A DNA stretch of 64,000 nt from Burkholderia cepacia. Lineage in GTDB: Bacteria > Pseudomonadota > Gammaproteobacteria > Burkholderiales > Burkholderiaceae. Below, piece after piece: positions 44,515-52,996 of the stretch (position 1 is the first letter of the stretch; each line of letters starts with the position of its first letter). The stretch lies in the NCBI RefSeq assembly GCF_029962485.1, contig NZ_CP073638.1:1922001-1986000 (forward strand). Direction: 5' to 3'. The position numbers were made by a program, and so were the translations under genes. The notes beneath the pieces are model-generated. The model was not told the origin of the DNA, did no database searches, and saw nothing but the letters and a program-made list of their open reading frames with translations.

Positions 44515-45471
44515 TCACGCCCCGTACGCATCCAGCGCCTTCAACGGCACATGCAGGCTTTCGTTCGCCGCAAACGCGTCGAGCAGATAGTCGACCGTGG
44601 CCTGCACACGCGACGCCTTCAATGCGCGATGCGGGTACTGGATCGCCATCTCGTAGTTGCCCGGCAAAAAATGGCGACGCAGGAGCACCTTCAACGTGCC
44701 GGCACGCAAATGCGCCCACGCGAGATGCACGCCGACCCGTGCGATGCCCAACCCGTCGACGGCGGCCTGCACCCCCGCTTCCGGCGCCGAAAACGTCAGC
44801 AGTGCCGATTCGCCCGGATCGAACTCGACGACGCTCCCGTCGCGCATCCTGAAGCCCCACGTCGCGATCCCGCCGTCGAGAAAGCGGCGGGCGATCAGCC
44901 GGTGCGCGCCGAGTTCGTCCGGCGCTCTCGGAATCCCGTGGCGGGCCAGATAGGCCGGTGACGCAACCAGCACGGCATGCATGCGAAAGATCGGCCGCGA
45001 CACCAGCGCCGAATCGCGAATGTCGCCGCCGCGTATCACGATGTCGTAGCCATCGCGCACGACGTCGACGATCCGGTCGTCGAAATCGACTTCCACCGAC
45101 AAGCCGGGGTAACGCGCGAGCAACCCGGGCAACACCGGTTGCAAGTGATCGCGCCCGAACGCGGCGCTGGTCGAAATGCGTACACGCCCCTGCGGGCCGA
45201 GCCGCTGCGCGACGATGCTGTCGACCGCCGAATCGAGCGCTTCCAGCGCGACGCGCGCCTGGCGCAGAAACACGGCGCCTTCGTCGGTGAGCTTCAGCGT
45301 GCGCGTGGTGCGGTTCATCAGCCGCACACCGAGCGCCTGCTCGAGGCCGGCGACGTTCTTGCTGACGGCGGCGGACGTGATGCCGAGCATGCGGCCGGCC
45401 GCCGCAAAGCTGCCGCCGTCGGCCGCGTGCACGAACGACAAGATCGCCCGCGTTCGTTGCGACAAATCCAA
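44515..45471 (-). CDS. LysR-family regulator (TTG start)
   Basis: A 318-residue LysR-type regulator. The N-terminal HTH is ILSFVHAADGGSFAAAGRML followed by AAVSKNVAGLEQALGVRLMNR. The effector domain begins near 90 (GRVRISTSAAFGRDHLQP). The TTG at 45471 was chosen because AAGGAGG stands five bases upstream and the HTH begins right after. The much longer open frame (to 46038) would overlap the divergent flavodoxin gene. It is divergent from the flavodoxin-like gene, with 157 bp between the starts, so it probably controls it. Confidence 0.85.
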   Translation of the reverse strand: MDLSQRTRAILSFVHAADGGSFAAAGRMLGITSAAVSKNVAGLEQALGVRLMNRTTRTLKLTDEGAVFLRQARVALEALDSAVDSIVAQRLGPQGRVRISTSAAFGRDHLQPVLPGLLARYPGLSVEVDFDDRIVDVVRDGYDIVIRGGDIRDSALVSRPIFRMHAVLVASPAYLARHGIPRAPDELGAHRLIARRFLDGGIATWGFRMRDGSVVEFDPGESALLTFSAPEAGVQAAVDGLGIARVGVHLAWAHLRAGTLKVLLRRHFLPGNYEMAIQYPHRALKASRVQATVDYLLDAFAANESLHVPLKALDAYGA

Positions 45472-45628
45472 AGCAGCCTCCTTCGATCGACACGTCGCAC
45501 GGTACACCTTCGCCTGCCGCCGATTATCAACCTGAAGTTGAGAGCGACTCAACCCGGACCCAACTTCTGGTTGTGGCCCGCGCCGCCCACAATGCGGCCA
45601 TCGTTCAACGTACTGCAAAGGAGCTTGC

Positions 45629-46183
45629 ATGCTTGCCACCATCGTTTTCGACAGCGGCCACGGACATACCGAGCGACAGGCGCAAGCCGTCGCGGAAGGC
45701 GTGCAGCGCGTACCGGGTGCGGAAGTCCGGCTCGTCGCGGTCTCCGACGGCGCGATTCCGTGGGATACGCTCGCCGCCAGCGACGCGATCATCTTCGGTT
45801 CGCCGACGTACAACGGCTCGATCAGTTCGCGGCTCAAGAAGTTCATGGAAGACTCGACGCGCCCCGCGTGGATTCCGCAAACCTGGCGCAACAAGGTCGC
45901 GGCCGGCTTCACGAACTCCGGCGCGCAGCACGGCGACAAGCTGAATTCGCTGATGACGATGACGCTGTTCGCGGCGCAGCACGGGATGATCTGGGTCGGG
46001 CTCGACCTGTTCGCCGGCACCGCGGCGAACGAACGCAACCGGATCGGCGGCTGGCTCGGCGCGATGGCGCAGTCCGACGACGTGTCACCGGAGTTGTCGC
46101 CGATCGCCAGCGACCTCGAAACCGCCGCGCATCTCGGGCAGCGTGTGGCCGAACTGGCGTCGCGGTTCGCGGCCGGCGCGTAA
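45629..46183 (+). CDS. Flavodoxin-fold NAD(P)H-dependent oxidoreductase (WrbA-like)
   Basis: A 184-residue flavoprotein. The FMN phosphate loop is FDSGHGHTERQAQAV, and the second FMN contact is FGSPTYNGSISSRLKKFMED. The following WRNKVAAGFTNSGAQHGDK is the third loop typical of WrbA and quinone reductases. It probably performs two-electron reduction of quinones, protecting against oxidative cycling. It is divergent from a LysR regulator and 28 bp ahead of a small muconolactone-isomerase-like gene. Confidence 0.85.
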   Translation: MLATIVFDSGHGHTERQAQAVAEGVQRVPGAEVRLVAVSDGAIPWDTLAASDAIIFGSPTYNGSISSRLKKFMEDSTRPAWIPQTWRNKVAAGFTNSGAQHGDKLNSLMTMTLFAAQHGMIWVGLDLFAGTAANERNRIGGWLGAMAQSDDVSPELSPIASDLETAAHLGQRVAELASRFAAGA

Positions 46184-46211
46184 GCGGCGCACCGTTCGAA
46201 AGGAAATCGAC

Positions 46212-46511
46212 ATGAAACTGCTGTGTCTCGACGTACCGCTGCCCGGCGCCAGCCCGGAAGCGTATCAGCCGCACCTGCTCGACGAAGTGCGCTACGGCTG
46301 GCAATTGCTCAAGCGCGGGATCGTCCGCGACATCTATTTCCGCGAGGATCGCCCCGGCGTCGCGATCATTGCGGAGTGCGATTCGATCGATAGCGCGCGC
46401 GACGCACTGCGCGAGTTTCCGCTGGCCAAGGCCGGTCTGATCGACTGGGAGATCATTCCGCTCGGCGCGTTTCTCGGCTGGGAAGCGCTGTTTGCAGCCG
46501 GCAACGCGTGA
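46212..46511 (+). CDS. Small ferredoxin-like barrel protein (muconolactone isomerase-like)
   Basis: A 99-residue protein. It has LLCLDVPLPGASPEAYQPHL, a central VRDIYFREDRPGVAIIAECDSIDSA and a closing ALREFPLAKAGLIDWEIIPLGAF. This pattern is seen in muconolactone delta-isomerase-like and YCII-like dimeric barrels. The start at 46212 has AAAGGAAAT upstream. It is the second gene after the flavodoxin-like reductase and probably co-transcribed. No catalytic residue can be named. Confidence 0.7.
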   Translation: MKLLCLDVPLPGASPEAYQPHLLDEVRYGWQLLKRGIVRDIYFREDRPGVAIIAECDSIDSARDALREFPLAKAGLIDWEIIPLGAFLGWEALFAAGNA

Positions 46512-46792
46512 TCATGCGCGCCTGACGGCCTGACGCTCGCCTTTCAACCACCCGGCGCGAGCGCGTGCACCCTGCCCTCATCCGGTGCACGCCTCCGGAT
46601 TTTCACTACATTGCCGAAATCTGATAGAGCCGGGAGATTTGATTACATACCGTTCACGCATCGGACTGGAAAGCGATTGCCGATTTCCCCACGGCATCGC
46701 GTGCCGCCGACGAATCCCAGGAGCGGGCCGTATCGCACGGCCCGGGCGGCGATGACGGTCCTGCCACGCAGGACATTCGTGACGGAGCGACT

Positions 46793-48325
46793 ATGGATGC
46801 AAAATTCCAGCCTGATTCAGGCACCGACAGTGACGTAAGCCTGCTGCACAAGATGGGCTATGCGCAGGAACTGTCGAGACGTATGAGCGGTTTCTCGAAC
46901 TTCGCCGTGTCGTTTTCGGTGATCTGCATCCTGTCCGGCGGCATCACCGCGTTCCAGCTCGCGTTTTCCGCGGCCGGCGGCGCATCGATCGGCCTCGGCT
47001 GGCCACTCGGCTCGCTGTTCGCGCTCATCGTCGCCGTTTCGATGTCCCAAATCGCCTCCGCGTTTCCGACGGCCGGCGGCCTCTATCACTGGGGCGCGAT
47101 CCTCGGCGGGAAGAAATGGGGGTGGATGACGGCGTGGCTCAACCTGATCGGCCTGATCTTCGTGATCGCCGCGATCAATTTCGGCACCTACGATCCGTTT
47201 TTCAAGACGCTGATCGCGCCGATGTTCGGCGTCAGCCCGGACAGCCTGACGTGGTGGCATCAAACGGCGTTCATCGCGGTCATCACGATCTCGCAGGCGA
47301 TCCTGAACGCGCGCGGCATCAAGATCGCGAGCAAGATCACCGACCTGTCGGGCTACCTGATCTTCGTGGTGACGATCGCGCTGGTGGTGTCGCTGCTCTA
47401 CTACTCGCCCGTCGCGTTCGATGCGCACCGGCTGGTCACCTTCACCAACTTCACCGGCGTCGACGGCGGCGCATGGCCGAAACAGACCACGCCGCTCGCG
47501 TTCCTGTCCGGCCTGCTGCTCGTGACCTACACGATCACCGGCTTCGATGCTTCCGCCCATACCTCCGAAGAGACGCATGACGCGGCCAGGAACGTGCCGC
47601 GCGGCATCATCGGCTCGGTGTTCTGGTCCGCGGTGTTCGGCTACGTGATGGTGTGCGCGTTCGTGCTGGTGATGCCCGACCTGACCGCCAGCATGAAGCA
47701 GGGCACGGGCTTCTTCGAAGCGATCCTCGCGCCGATTCCGAAGACGCTGCGCGTGACGCTCGAAATCGCGATGTTCTTCATCAACTACGTGTGCGGGCTC
47801 GCGGCGATCATGTCGACGTCGCGGATGGTGTACGCATTCGCACGCGACGGCGGCCTGCCGGCATCGAAGCTGCTGCGCAGCGTCAGCCCGACCCACCGGA
47901 CGCCCGGGCCCGCGATCTGGACGTGTGCGGTGCTCGCGATCGTCGTCACGCTGTACGGCGACGCGTTCTCGGTACTGAGCGCCGGCAGCGCGGTGTTCCT
48001 GTTCATCTCGTACGCGATGCCGATCGGCTCCGGGATGCTGGCCGAAGGCCGCTCGTGGACCGACAAGGGCCCGTTTCAACTGGGGATCTGGTCGAAGCCG
48101 TGCGCGCTGCTCGCACTCGTCGGCGCCTGCGTGCTCGCGTATGTCGGTATCCAGCCGCCGAACGAAAAGGTGCTGTACGTGCTGGTCGGCTTCGTCGTGG
48201 TGCTGATGGTGATCTGGTACGGCTTCGGCGTGCGCAACACGTTCGCGGGGCCGCCGGTGCTGAAGGACACGCGCAATCTCGACCGCATTCGCGAACTCGA
48301 GGCGAACGTCGATCCGTCCGTCTGA
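46793..48325 (+). CDS. Amino acid/polyamine permease (APC superfamily)
   Basis: A 510-residue transporter with about 12 membrane helices, of the amino acid permease type. It starts KMGYAQELSRRMSGFSNFAVSF, typical of GABA/choline-type APC carriers. The substrate-binding unwound helix-1 segment ILSGGITAFQLAFSAAG is present, as is LYHWGAILGG. It also has GFDASAHTSEETHDAARNVPRGI, an APC motif found in GABA and amino-acid permeases. The substrate is not certain; GABA, choline or an amino acid are possible. It ends 20 bp before a strong terminator. Confidence 0.85.
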   Translation: MDAKFQPDSGTDSDVSLLHKMGYAQELSRRMSGFSNFAVSFSVICILSGGITAFQLAFSAAGGASIGLGWPLGSLFALIVAVSMSQIASAFPTAGGLYHWGAILGGKKWGWMTAWLNLIGLIFVIAAINFGTYDPFFKTLIAPMFGVSPDSLTWWHQTAFIAVITISQAILNARGIKIASKITDLSGYLIFVVTIALVVSLLYYSPVAFDAHRLVTFTNFTGVDGGAWPKQTTPLAFLSGLLLVTYTITGFDASAHTSEETHDAARNVPRGIIGSVFWSAVFGYVMVCAFVLVMPDLTASMKQGTGFFEAILAPIPKTLRVTLEIAMFFINYVCGLAAIMSTSRMVYAFARDGGLPASKLLRSVSPTHRTPGPAIWTCAVLAIVVTLYGDAFSVLSAGSAVFLFISYAMPIGSGMLAEGRSWTDKGPFQLGIWSKPCALLALVGACVLAYVGIQPPNEKVLYVLVGFVVVLMVIWYGFGVRNTFAGPPVLKDTRNLDRIRELEANVDPSV

Positions 48326-48345
48326 AGCAGCTTCGAACCAGATTG

Positions 48346-48387
48346 AAAAAACCGACTCGCGGGCTCGATGCCGCGAGTCGGTTTTTT
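48346..48387 (+). terminator. Rho-independent terminator after the APC permease
   Basis: The 11-bp perfect stem CCGACTCGCGG / CCGCGAGTCGG (48352-48362 and 48371-48381) has an 8-nt loop and a run of six T at 48382-48387. An A-run on the other side lets it also serve the convergent glyA remnant. Confidence 0.92.
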
Positions 48388-48444
48388 GTTGCAACGTGAC
48401 ACGACACGGTTCGACCGCCTCGCGGCAGCCGAACCTCGCGACCA

Positions 48445-49092
48445 TCAGCCGTAAACGGGGAAACGCTTCGTCAATTCGGCGACCTGTGCTCGCACGCGCT
48501 CGATCGTCGCTGCATCTTCCGGGTTGTCCAGCACGTCCGCGATCAGGTTACCCACCTGTTCCGCCTCTGCCGGACCGAACCCACGCGTCGTCATCGCCGG
48601 CGACCCCAGGCGCACGCCGCTCGTCACGAACGGCTTTTCCGGATCGTTCGGGATCGCGTTCTTGTTCACCGTGATGTGCGCCGCGCCGAGTGCCGCTTCC
48701 GCTGCCTTGCCCGTGATGTGCTTCGCGCGCAGGTCCACCAGCATCACGTGGCTTTCGGCGCGGCCCGACACGATCCGCAGCCCGCGCTTAACCAGCGTTT
48801 CGGCCAGCACGCGTGCGTTCTCGACAACCTTCTCCTGGTACGACTTGAACTCCGGCGACAGCGCTTCCTTGAACGCCACTGCCTTGCCCGCGATCACGTG
48901 CATCAGCGGGCCGCCCTGGATCCCCGGGAAGATCGCCGAGTTGATCGGCTTCTCGTACTCGGCCTTCATCAGGATCACGCCGCCGCGCGGGCCGCGCAGG
49001 CTCTTGTGCGTCGTCGTCGTCACGAAGTCCGCGTGCGGCACCGGGTTCGGGTACACGCCGGCCGCGATCAGGCCCGCGTAGTGAGCCATGTC
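48445..49092 (-). pseudogene. glyA: glyA (serine hydroxymethyltransferase) C-terminal remnant
   Basis: About 215 residues of a SHMT that is normally about 415 long. Homology begins abruptly with [20 protein letters not shown] and runs through [14 protein letters not shown] (the PLP lysine) to the normal C-terminus. The whole N-terminal half, including substrate and folate residues, is missing. The join lies at 49092, just after the terminator of the SDR/lactone oxidase operon. An in-frame ATG at 49089 or an upstream MRAFDFF start could allow translation, but the product cannot be an active SHMT. No transposon sequence was seen at the join. Confidence 0.85.
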
Positions 49093-49107
49093 ACGCGACG
49101 GGCAGAC

Positions 49108-49144
49108 AAAAAAATCGAAGGCCCGCATCGCTGCGGAACCTTCG
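49108..49144 (-). terminator. Rho-independent terminator of the SDR/lactone oxidase operon
   Basis: A hairpin at 49116-49144 (arms CGAAGG/CCTTCG and CCGCA/TGCGG with small bulges) is followed on the minus strand by seven T at 49114-49108. It stands between the SDR stop and the glyA remnant. Confidence 0.85.
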
Positions 49145-49209
49145 ACGAGTCTTGCCGATCATGCTGCAGGCAGGACGCCTGCCCGCCGGCTTCTTGCGAA
49201 CATCCGTAA

Positions 49210-49989
49210 TCAGACAGCCGAAAAACAGTTGTCGACGAACAGGTGGGTGCCGTTGACGAAACTCGACTCGTCGGACGCGAGGAACAGCGCGGCCGCCGCG
49301 ACTTCCGACGGCTCGCACAACCGGCCCTGCTGAACCGCGATCGCCGCTTCGGTCGCATCGACGCCCATCGCCTGCAGGTCCTTCAGTTCGCGCATCCCGT
49401 GCGGCGTGCGGATGAACCCGGGCGCCAGCGCATTGCAACGAATCCCGCGATCGCGATACTCGACGGCAATGGCCCGCGCGAACATGTGGCACGCGCCCTT
49501 GGTCGCGTCGTACAGCACTTCGCCCGGCGTCGCGCAGACGGCCGAAATCGACGACGTGCAGACGATGCTGCCGCGCCCTTTCTCCAGCATCTGCGGCAGC
49601 ACGGCTTGCGTCATCAGGAACATGCTCTTGACGTTCACGCCCATCAGCCAGTCCCACTCCGACTCCTCGATGTCGAGGAACGGTTTGACGATCAGCGTGC
49701 CCGCGTGGTTGAAGAGGATGTCCGCATTGCCGTACTGCTTGCGCGCCGCATCGACCGCGTTCCGGACCTCCGCCTGCTTCGACACGTCCGCGCCGAGGCC
49801 GATCGCCTGCAGGCCGGCGTCGCGCAGCCGCGCGGCGAGCGTTTCGGCCGCGTCGCCGTCGCGGTCGATGATCGCCACCTTCGCGCCCTGCGCGGCGAAC
49901 AGTTCGGACGCCGCGCCGCCGCATCCGCCGGCGCCGCCGCTGACGATGGCGACCTTGCCGGCCAGGCGGCCGTCAATCTTGACATTCAT
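49210..49989 (-). CDS. Short-chain dehydrogenase/reductase (SDR)
   Basis: A 259-residue classical SDR. The Rossmann motif is VSGGAGGCGGAASELF, with DRDGDAAE deciding NAD(H) preference by the Asp after beta-2. The motif NHAG is present (family NAG variant), with the catalytic serine in CTSSISAV and YDATK as the Tyr-x3-Lys pair. The active-site region CNALAPGFIRT is normal. It follows the lactone oxidase gene by 33 bp, so both are likely one operon acting on a sugar or polyol, but the substrate is not known. Confidence 0.85.
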   Translation of the reverse strand: MNVKIDGRLAGKVAIVSGGAGGCGGAASELFAAQGAKVAIIDRDGDAAETLAARLRDAGLQAIGLGADVSKQAEVRNAVDAARKQYGNADILFNHAGTLIVKPFLDIEESEWDWLMGVNVKSMFLMTQAVLPQMLEKGRGSIVCTSSISAVCATPGEVLYDATKGACHMFARAIAVEYRDRGIRCNALAPGFIRTPHGMRELKDLQAMGVDATEAAIAVQQGRLCEPSEVAAAALFLASDESSFVNGTHLFVDNCFSAV

Positions 49990-50022
49990 GTGTGGTTCTC
50001 CAGTCTGGTTCGTTCGGTCTGC

Positions 50023-51270
50023 TTAGCTGAACAGGGTCCGCAGGTGATCGTTGAGGAAGTAGCCTTCGGGATCCACGCTGCGGCGCAGCGCGCGGAATGC
50101 TTCGGCCTTGGGGAACCAGCGATCGACGTCGTCGCGGTTCGTGAAATGCAATTTGCCCCAGTGCGGACGCGACGCGTAGTCGCGAAGGATGTCGTCGACG
50201 TCCTTCAGGAACGGCCAGTAGTCGACGCCGTTCGGGCCGCCCGAGCATGAAATCGTGACGCTGTCCTGTTGATGGAACGGGCTGATCCACGCCGGATCGC
50301 CCTTGGTAAAGCGGTATTCGACCGGGAAGATGCAGTCGCGGTGTTTCGTGAGAATGAGCTCACGCACGCGGCGCAGCGCTTCCTTGCCGTGTTGCGCGGG
50401 CACCGCGTATTCGAGCTCGTGGAAGTTCGGCACGTAGTGGATCGCATACACCTCGGAGCTGTAGGCGATCTTCTCGTGCTCGCCTTCGTGGAACGTGCGT
50501 TCGTCGGTAACGTCCATCACCTTGATCTCGCACACGTCGTAGTCCTTCTTCGAGTTCGACACCTTCGTGGTGTCGGGCAGGCAGTACAGGTCACGGCTCG
50601 CGGAGGTCGGGCACCAGAAGAAGCCGAAATGCCGGTGCTTCGCCGCCAGCTCGTCGTACTGCTCCATCAACGCGTCGAAGTCCTCGCGCCACACGCGGTC
50701 GTGCAGCCAGAACGCATCGGTCACCTGCAGCGTCAGCTCCGACACCACGCCGAACATGCCGATATTCACCTGCGTCGCATGCAGCAGGTCGGGATCCTTT
50801 CGGTCGCTCACGTCCAGGATCGAGCCGTCCGGACGCACGATGCGCATCCCGACGACCTGCGACGACAGGTTGCTCAGCGTCGTCCCCGTGCCGTGCGTGC
50901 CGGTGGCGAGCGCACCGGCGATCGCCTGCGAATCGATGTCGCCCTGGTTGACGAGCGACAGGCCAACCTCCTTCAGGTGGCGCGTCACCGCGTTCAGCTT
51001 GGTGCCGGCCTTCACCGTCACACGCTTGCGGCCCTGATCGACATCGACGATGCCCTGGTAATCCTGCAGCGACAGCAACAGCCCGCTGGTCGCGACGACG
51101 GGCGTGAACGAGTGCCCCGATCCCGAGCAGCGGACATGCTTGCCCTGGCGCGTCGCGGTGCGCACCAGTTCCGCGATCTCGGCCTCGCTGGTCGGCGCGG
51201 CCAGGTGCGCGGCCACGCACGACTGGTTGCCGACCCAGTTTCTCCAAAATCCGCCACGGGGAAGTTCCAT
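50023..51270 (-). CDS. FAD-linked aldonolactone/alditol oxidase-like enzyme
   Basis: A 415-residue oxidoreductase of the D-arabinono-1,4-lactone oxidase / L-gulonolactone oxidase family. The FAD-binding p-cresol-methylhydroxylase-type domain has CSGSGHSFTPVVATSGLLLS, with the histidine often used for covalent FAD, plus LATGTHGTGTTLSNLSSQVVG. The C-terminal ALO domain includes HWGKLHF and DPEGYFLNDHLRTLF. It produces H2O2 during oxidation of sugar lactones or polyols. The start ATG at 51270 follows an AGGAGCGAC ribosome site. It is divergent from an AraC regulator. Confidence 0.85.
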   Translation of the reverse strand: MELPRGGFWRNWVGNQSCVAAHLAAPTSEAEIAELVRTATRQGKHVRCSGSGHSFTPVVATSGLLLSLQDYQGIVDVDQGRKRVTVKAGTKLNAVTRHLKEVGLSLVNQGDIDSQAIAGALATGTHGTGTTLSNLSSQVVGMRIVRPDGSILDVSDRKDPDLLHATQVNIGMFGVVSELTLQVTDAFWLHDRVWREDFDALMEQYDELAAKHRHFGFFWCPTSASRDLYCLPDTTKVSNSKKDYDVCEIKVMDVTDERTFHEGEHEKIAYSSEVYAIHYVPNFHELEYAVPAQHGKEALRRVRELILTKHRDCIFPVEYRFTKGDPAWISPFHQQDSVTISCSGGPNGVDYWPFLKDVDDILRDYASRPHWGKLHFTNRDDVDRWFPKAEAFRALRRSVDPEGYFLNDHLRTLFS

Positions 51271-51450
51271 CGACGTCGCTCCTGTATTGGTGTCGTGCCA
51301 AAGGTAGGGCGTCGGCAGGCTTTTCACTATCGGATTTCGGCAAGTTAGGGTTTTGACGAGCCTGTGCCGGTTACGGCCTTTTTGACCGGCCGGGCGAGCG
51401 GCTACAATGAATCGGTCCGGACCGCCCCTTCCCGTTCCTTCCCGCCCCCG

Positions 51451-52458
51451 ATGACGCCGCCTGCCCATCCGAGCGATTTCTCCCGCGACCCGCTGTTCGC
51501 GCGCACGGTCGCGTTCTGCGCGTTCACCGACGTGGAAGAACAGGCGCGATCGTTTGACGGCTGGAACATGAACTACACGCAGATCTCGGGCGGGTTGTTT
51601 CACGGCTCGTCGTCGATCGTGTCGCTGGGCGGCATCAAGCTGCTGGTCGAGGACCTCGACAAGATCATCCTGCAACAAGGCGCGGTGCCGTCCGAGCGGA
51701 TCGCCGTGGCCGTGCCGCTGGAACTGGAAGGCCATGCGCGCCTGTGCGGCGAGAAGAGCGGGCGCGACAGCCTGCACGTGTTCTCGAGCCAGCCGCAATT
51801 CGAGTTCTATTCGCCCGACCGGCACCTGCTCGTGAATGTCGAGATCGAGCCCGAGAAGCTGTCGACGGAGGCGATGCGGACGGTGGCCGCGTCGCTGCGC
51901 GCGCAACCCCATTCACCGGTGATTCCGATGGCCACCTATGTGGCCGACCATCTGCGCGACCTGCTGCGCCAGACGCTCGCCGCCGCGGCCAGAGGCCCGC
52001 GCATCGACGACGTGGCGACCCAGGATCGGATCGAATTGCTGGAGCGCACCGTGCTGTACGCGATTTCGGAAGTGATGACGGCCGCCGTGCCCGAGGCCGG
52101 TGTGCCGGCCGCACGCCCGACGAAATACTGGTCGCTGGTCAACGCGGTGCAGGAACGGCTCCAGGACGCCTCGACCTGCCCGCTGTCGATCGCCGAACTG
52201 TGCGTCCAGCTCGGCATCAGCCGTCGTACCGCACAGTACGCGTTCCACGACACGTTGAACCTGAACCCGATTGCGTATCTGCGGGCCGTGCGCCTGAATC
52301 ACGTGCGCCGCGAGCTGCGGCTCGGCGATTCCGTCACGTCCGCCGCCACCAAGTGGGGCTTCTGGCACCTGAGCAGCTTCGCGCAGGACTATCGCGCGAT
52401 GTTCGGCGAGTTGCCGTCGGCCACGGCGAAACGCTACGCCGCGCACCGGGCTATCTAG
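51451..52458 (+). CDS. AraC-family transcriptional regulator
   Basis: A 335-residue regulator. The C-terminal HTH pair is LSIAELCVQLGISRRTAQYAF then VTSAATKWGFWHLSSFAQDYR, ending at FGELPSATAKRYA. The N-terminal sensing part is not cupin-like at first sight and belongs to the longer-N-terminus AraC proteins (EutR-like arrangement). An open frame exists upstream to 51364, and the ATG at 51451 is a guess without a clear ribosome site. It is divergent from the lactone oxidase with 180 bp between them, so it probably controls that operon. Confidence 0.75.
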   Translation: MTPPAHPSDFSRDPLFARTVAFCAFTDVEEQARSFDGWNMNYTQISGGLFHGSSSIVSLGGIKLLVEDLDKIILQQGAVPSERIAVAVPLELEGHARLCGEKSGRDSLHVFSSQPQFEFYSPDRHLLVNVEIEPEKLSTEAMRTVAASLRAQPHSPVIPMATYVADHLRDLLRQTLAAAARGPRIDDVATQDRIELLERTVLYAISEVMTAAVPEAGVPAARPTKYWSLVNAVQERLQDASTCPLSIAELCVQLGISRRTAQYAFHDTLNLNPIAYLRAVRLNHVRRELRLGDSVTSAATKWGFWHLSSFAQDYRAMFGELPSATAKRYAAHRAI

Positions 52459-52523
52459 GCATCCTTCACGATCCGGCGGCCGGTGCGACGGATGTCGCAC
52501 TGGCCGCCGTGCTGCCTGCTACA

Positions 52524-52943
52524 TCACTCGTCCTGCTGTTCCTGCTGCGCCTGCACCTGCCGCTGCTGGATGAACTGCCGCACATCGCTCATCGTCACGC
52601 GACCGGTGTGCTTCGCATCGATCTCGTCGAAGTGCTTCGACACGAAACCGAGCCCGCTGCTCTGCGCCTGCGCCTTCGTCACGGCCGCGCCGTTGCTCAG
52701 CACGGTATTGCCGCCGAGCCGCGCGTCGACACGCTGCTGCGCCTGCTGCTGCAGCGCCGAGCCGGTCGACGGCAACACCGGCGCCGCGCGCGTGGCAGGA
52801 AAGAACGGACCGTCGACACCGCGCCCGCCGTGCGGCAGCTTCACCGGCGCCACCGCTTGCGGCGGCAACGCATAGGCACTGCTCATCACGGCACCGAGGA
52901 CGATCAACGGAGACATACGCCGCATCAATTTGATTAGGGACAT
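52524..52943 (-). CDS. Secreted EF-hand-like small protein
   Basis: A 139-residue exported protein, using the start at 52943 (MSLIKLMRRMS). A signal peptide ends near SSAYA-LPP. The C-terminal third reads FVSKHFDEIDAKHTGRVTMS, a calcium-binding EF-hand-like loop, followed by a helix VRQFIQQRQVQAQQEQQ. Only one EF-hand is evident. Such proteins are small calcium sensors or structural proteins of the envelope; the function is not known. It is 53 bp downstream of the peptidase-like lipoprotein gene. Confidence 0.7.
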   Translation of the reverse strand: MSLIKLMRRMSPLIVLGAVMSSAYALPPQAVAPVKLPHGGRGVDGPFFPATRAAPVLPSTGSALQQQAQQRVDARLGGNTVLSNGAAVTKAQAQSSGLGFVSKHFDEIDAKHTGRVTMSDVRQFIQQRQVQAQQEQQDE

Positions 52944-52996
52944 GATCACTCGCATTCAATGGATGAATAGAGGGTTCCTTTGACAAGGAGTCCCGC

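Noticed and set aside
45472..46038. Long N-terminal extension of the LysR frame at 44515
   Set aside because: It would overlap the divergent flavodoxin gene antisense and add 189 unrelated residues; the TTG with AAGGAGG fits the HTH start.
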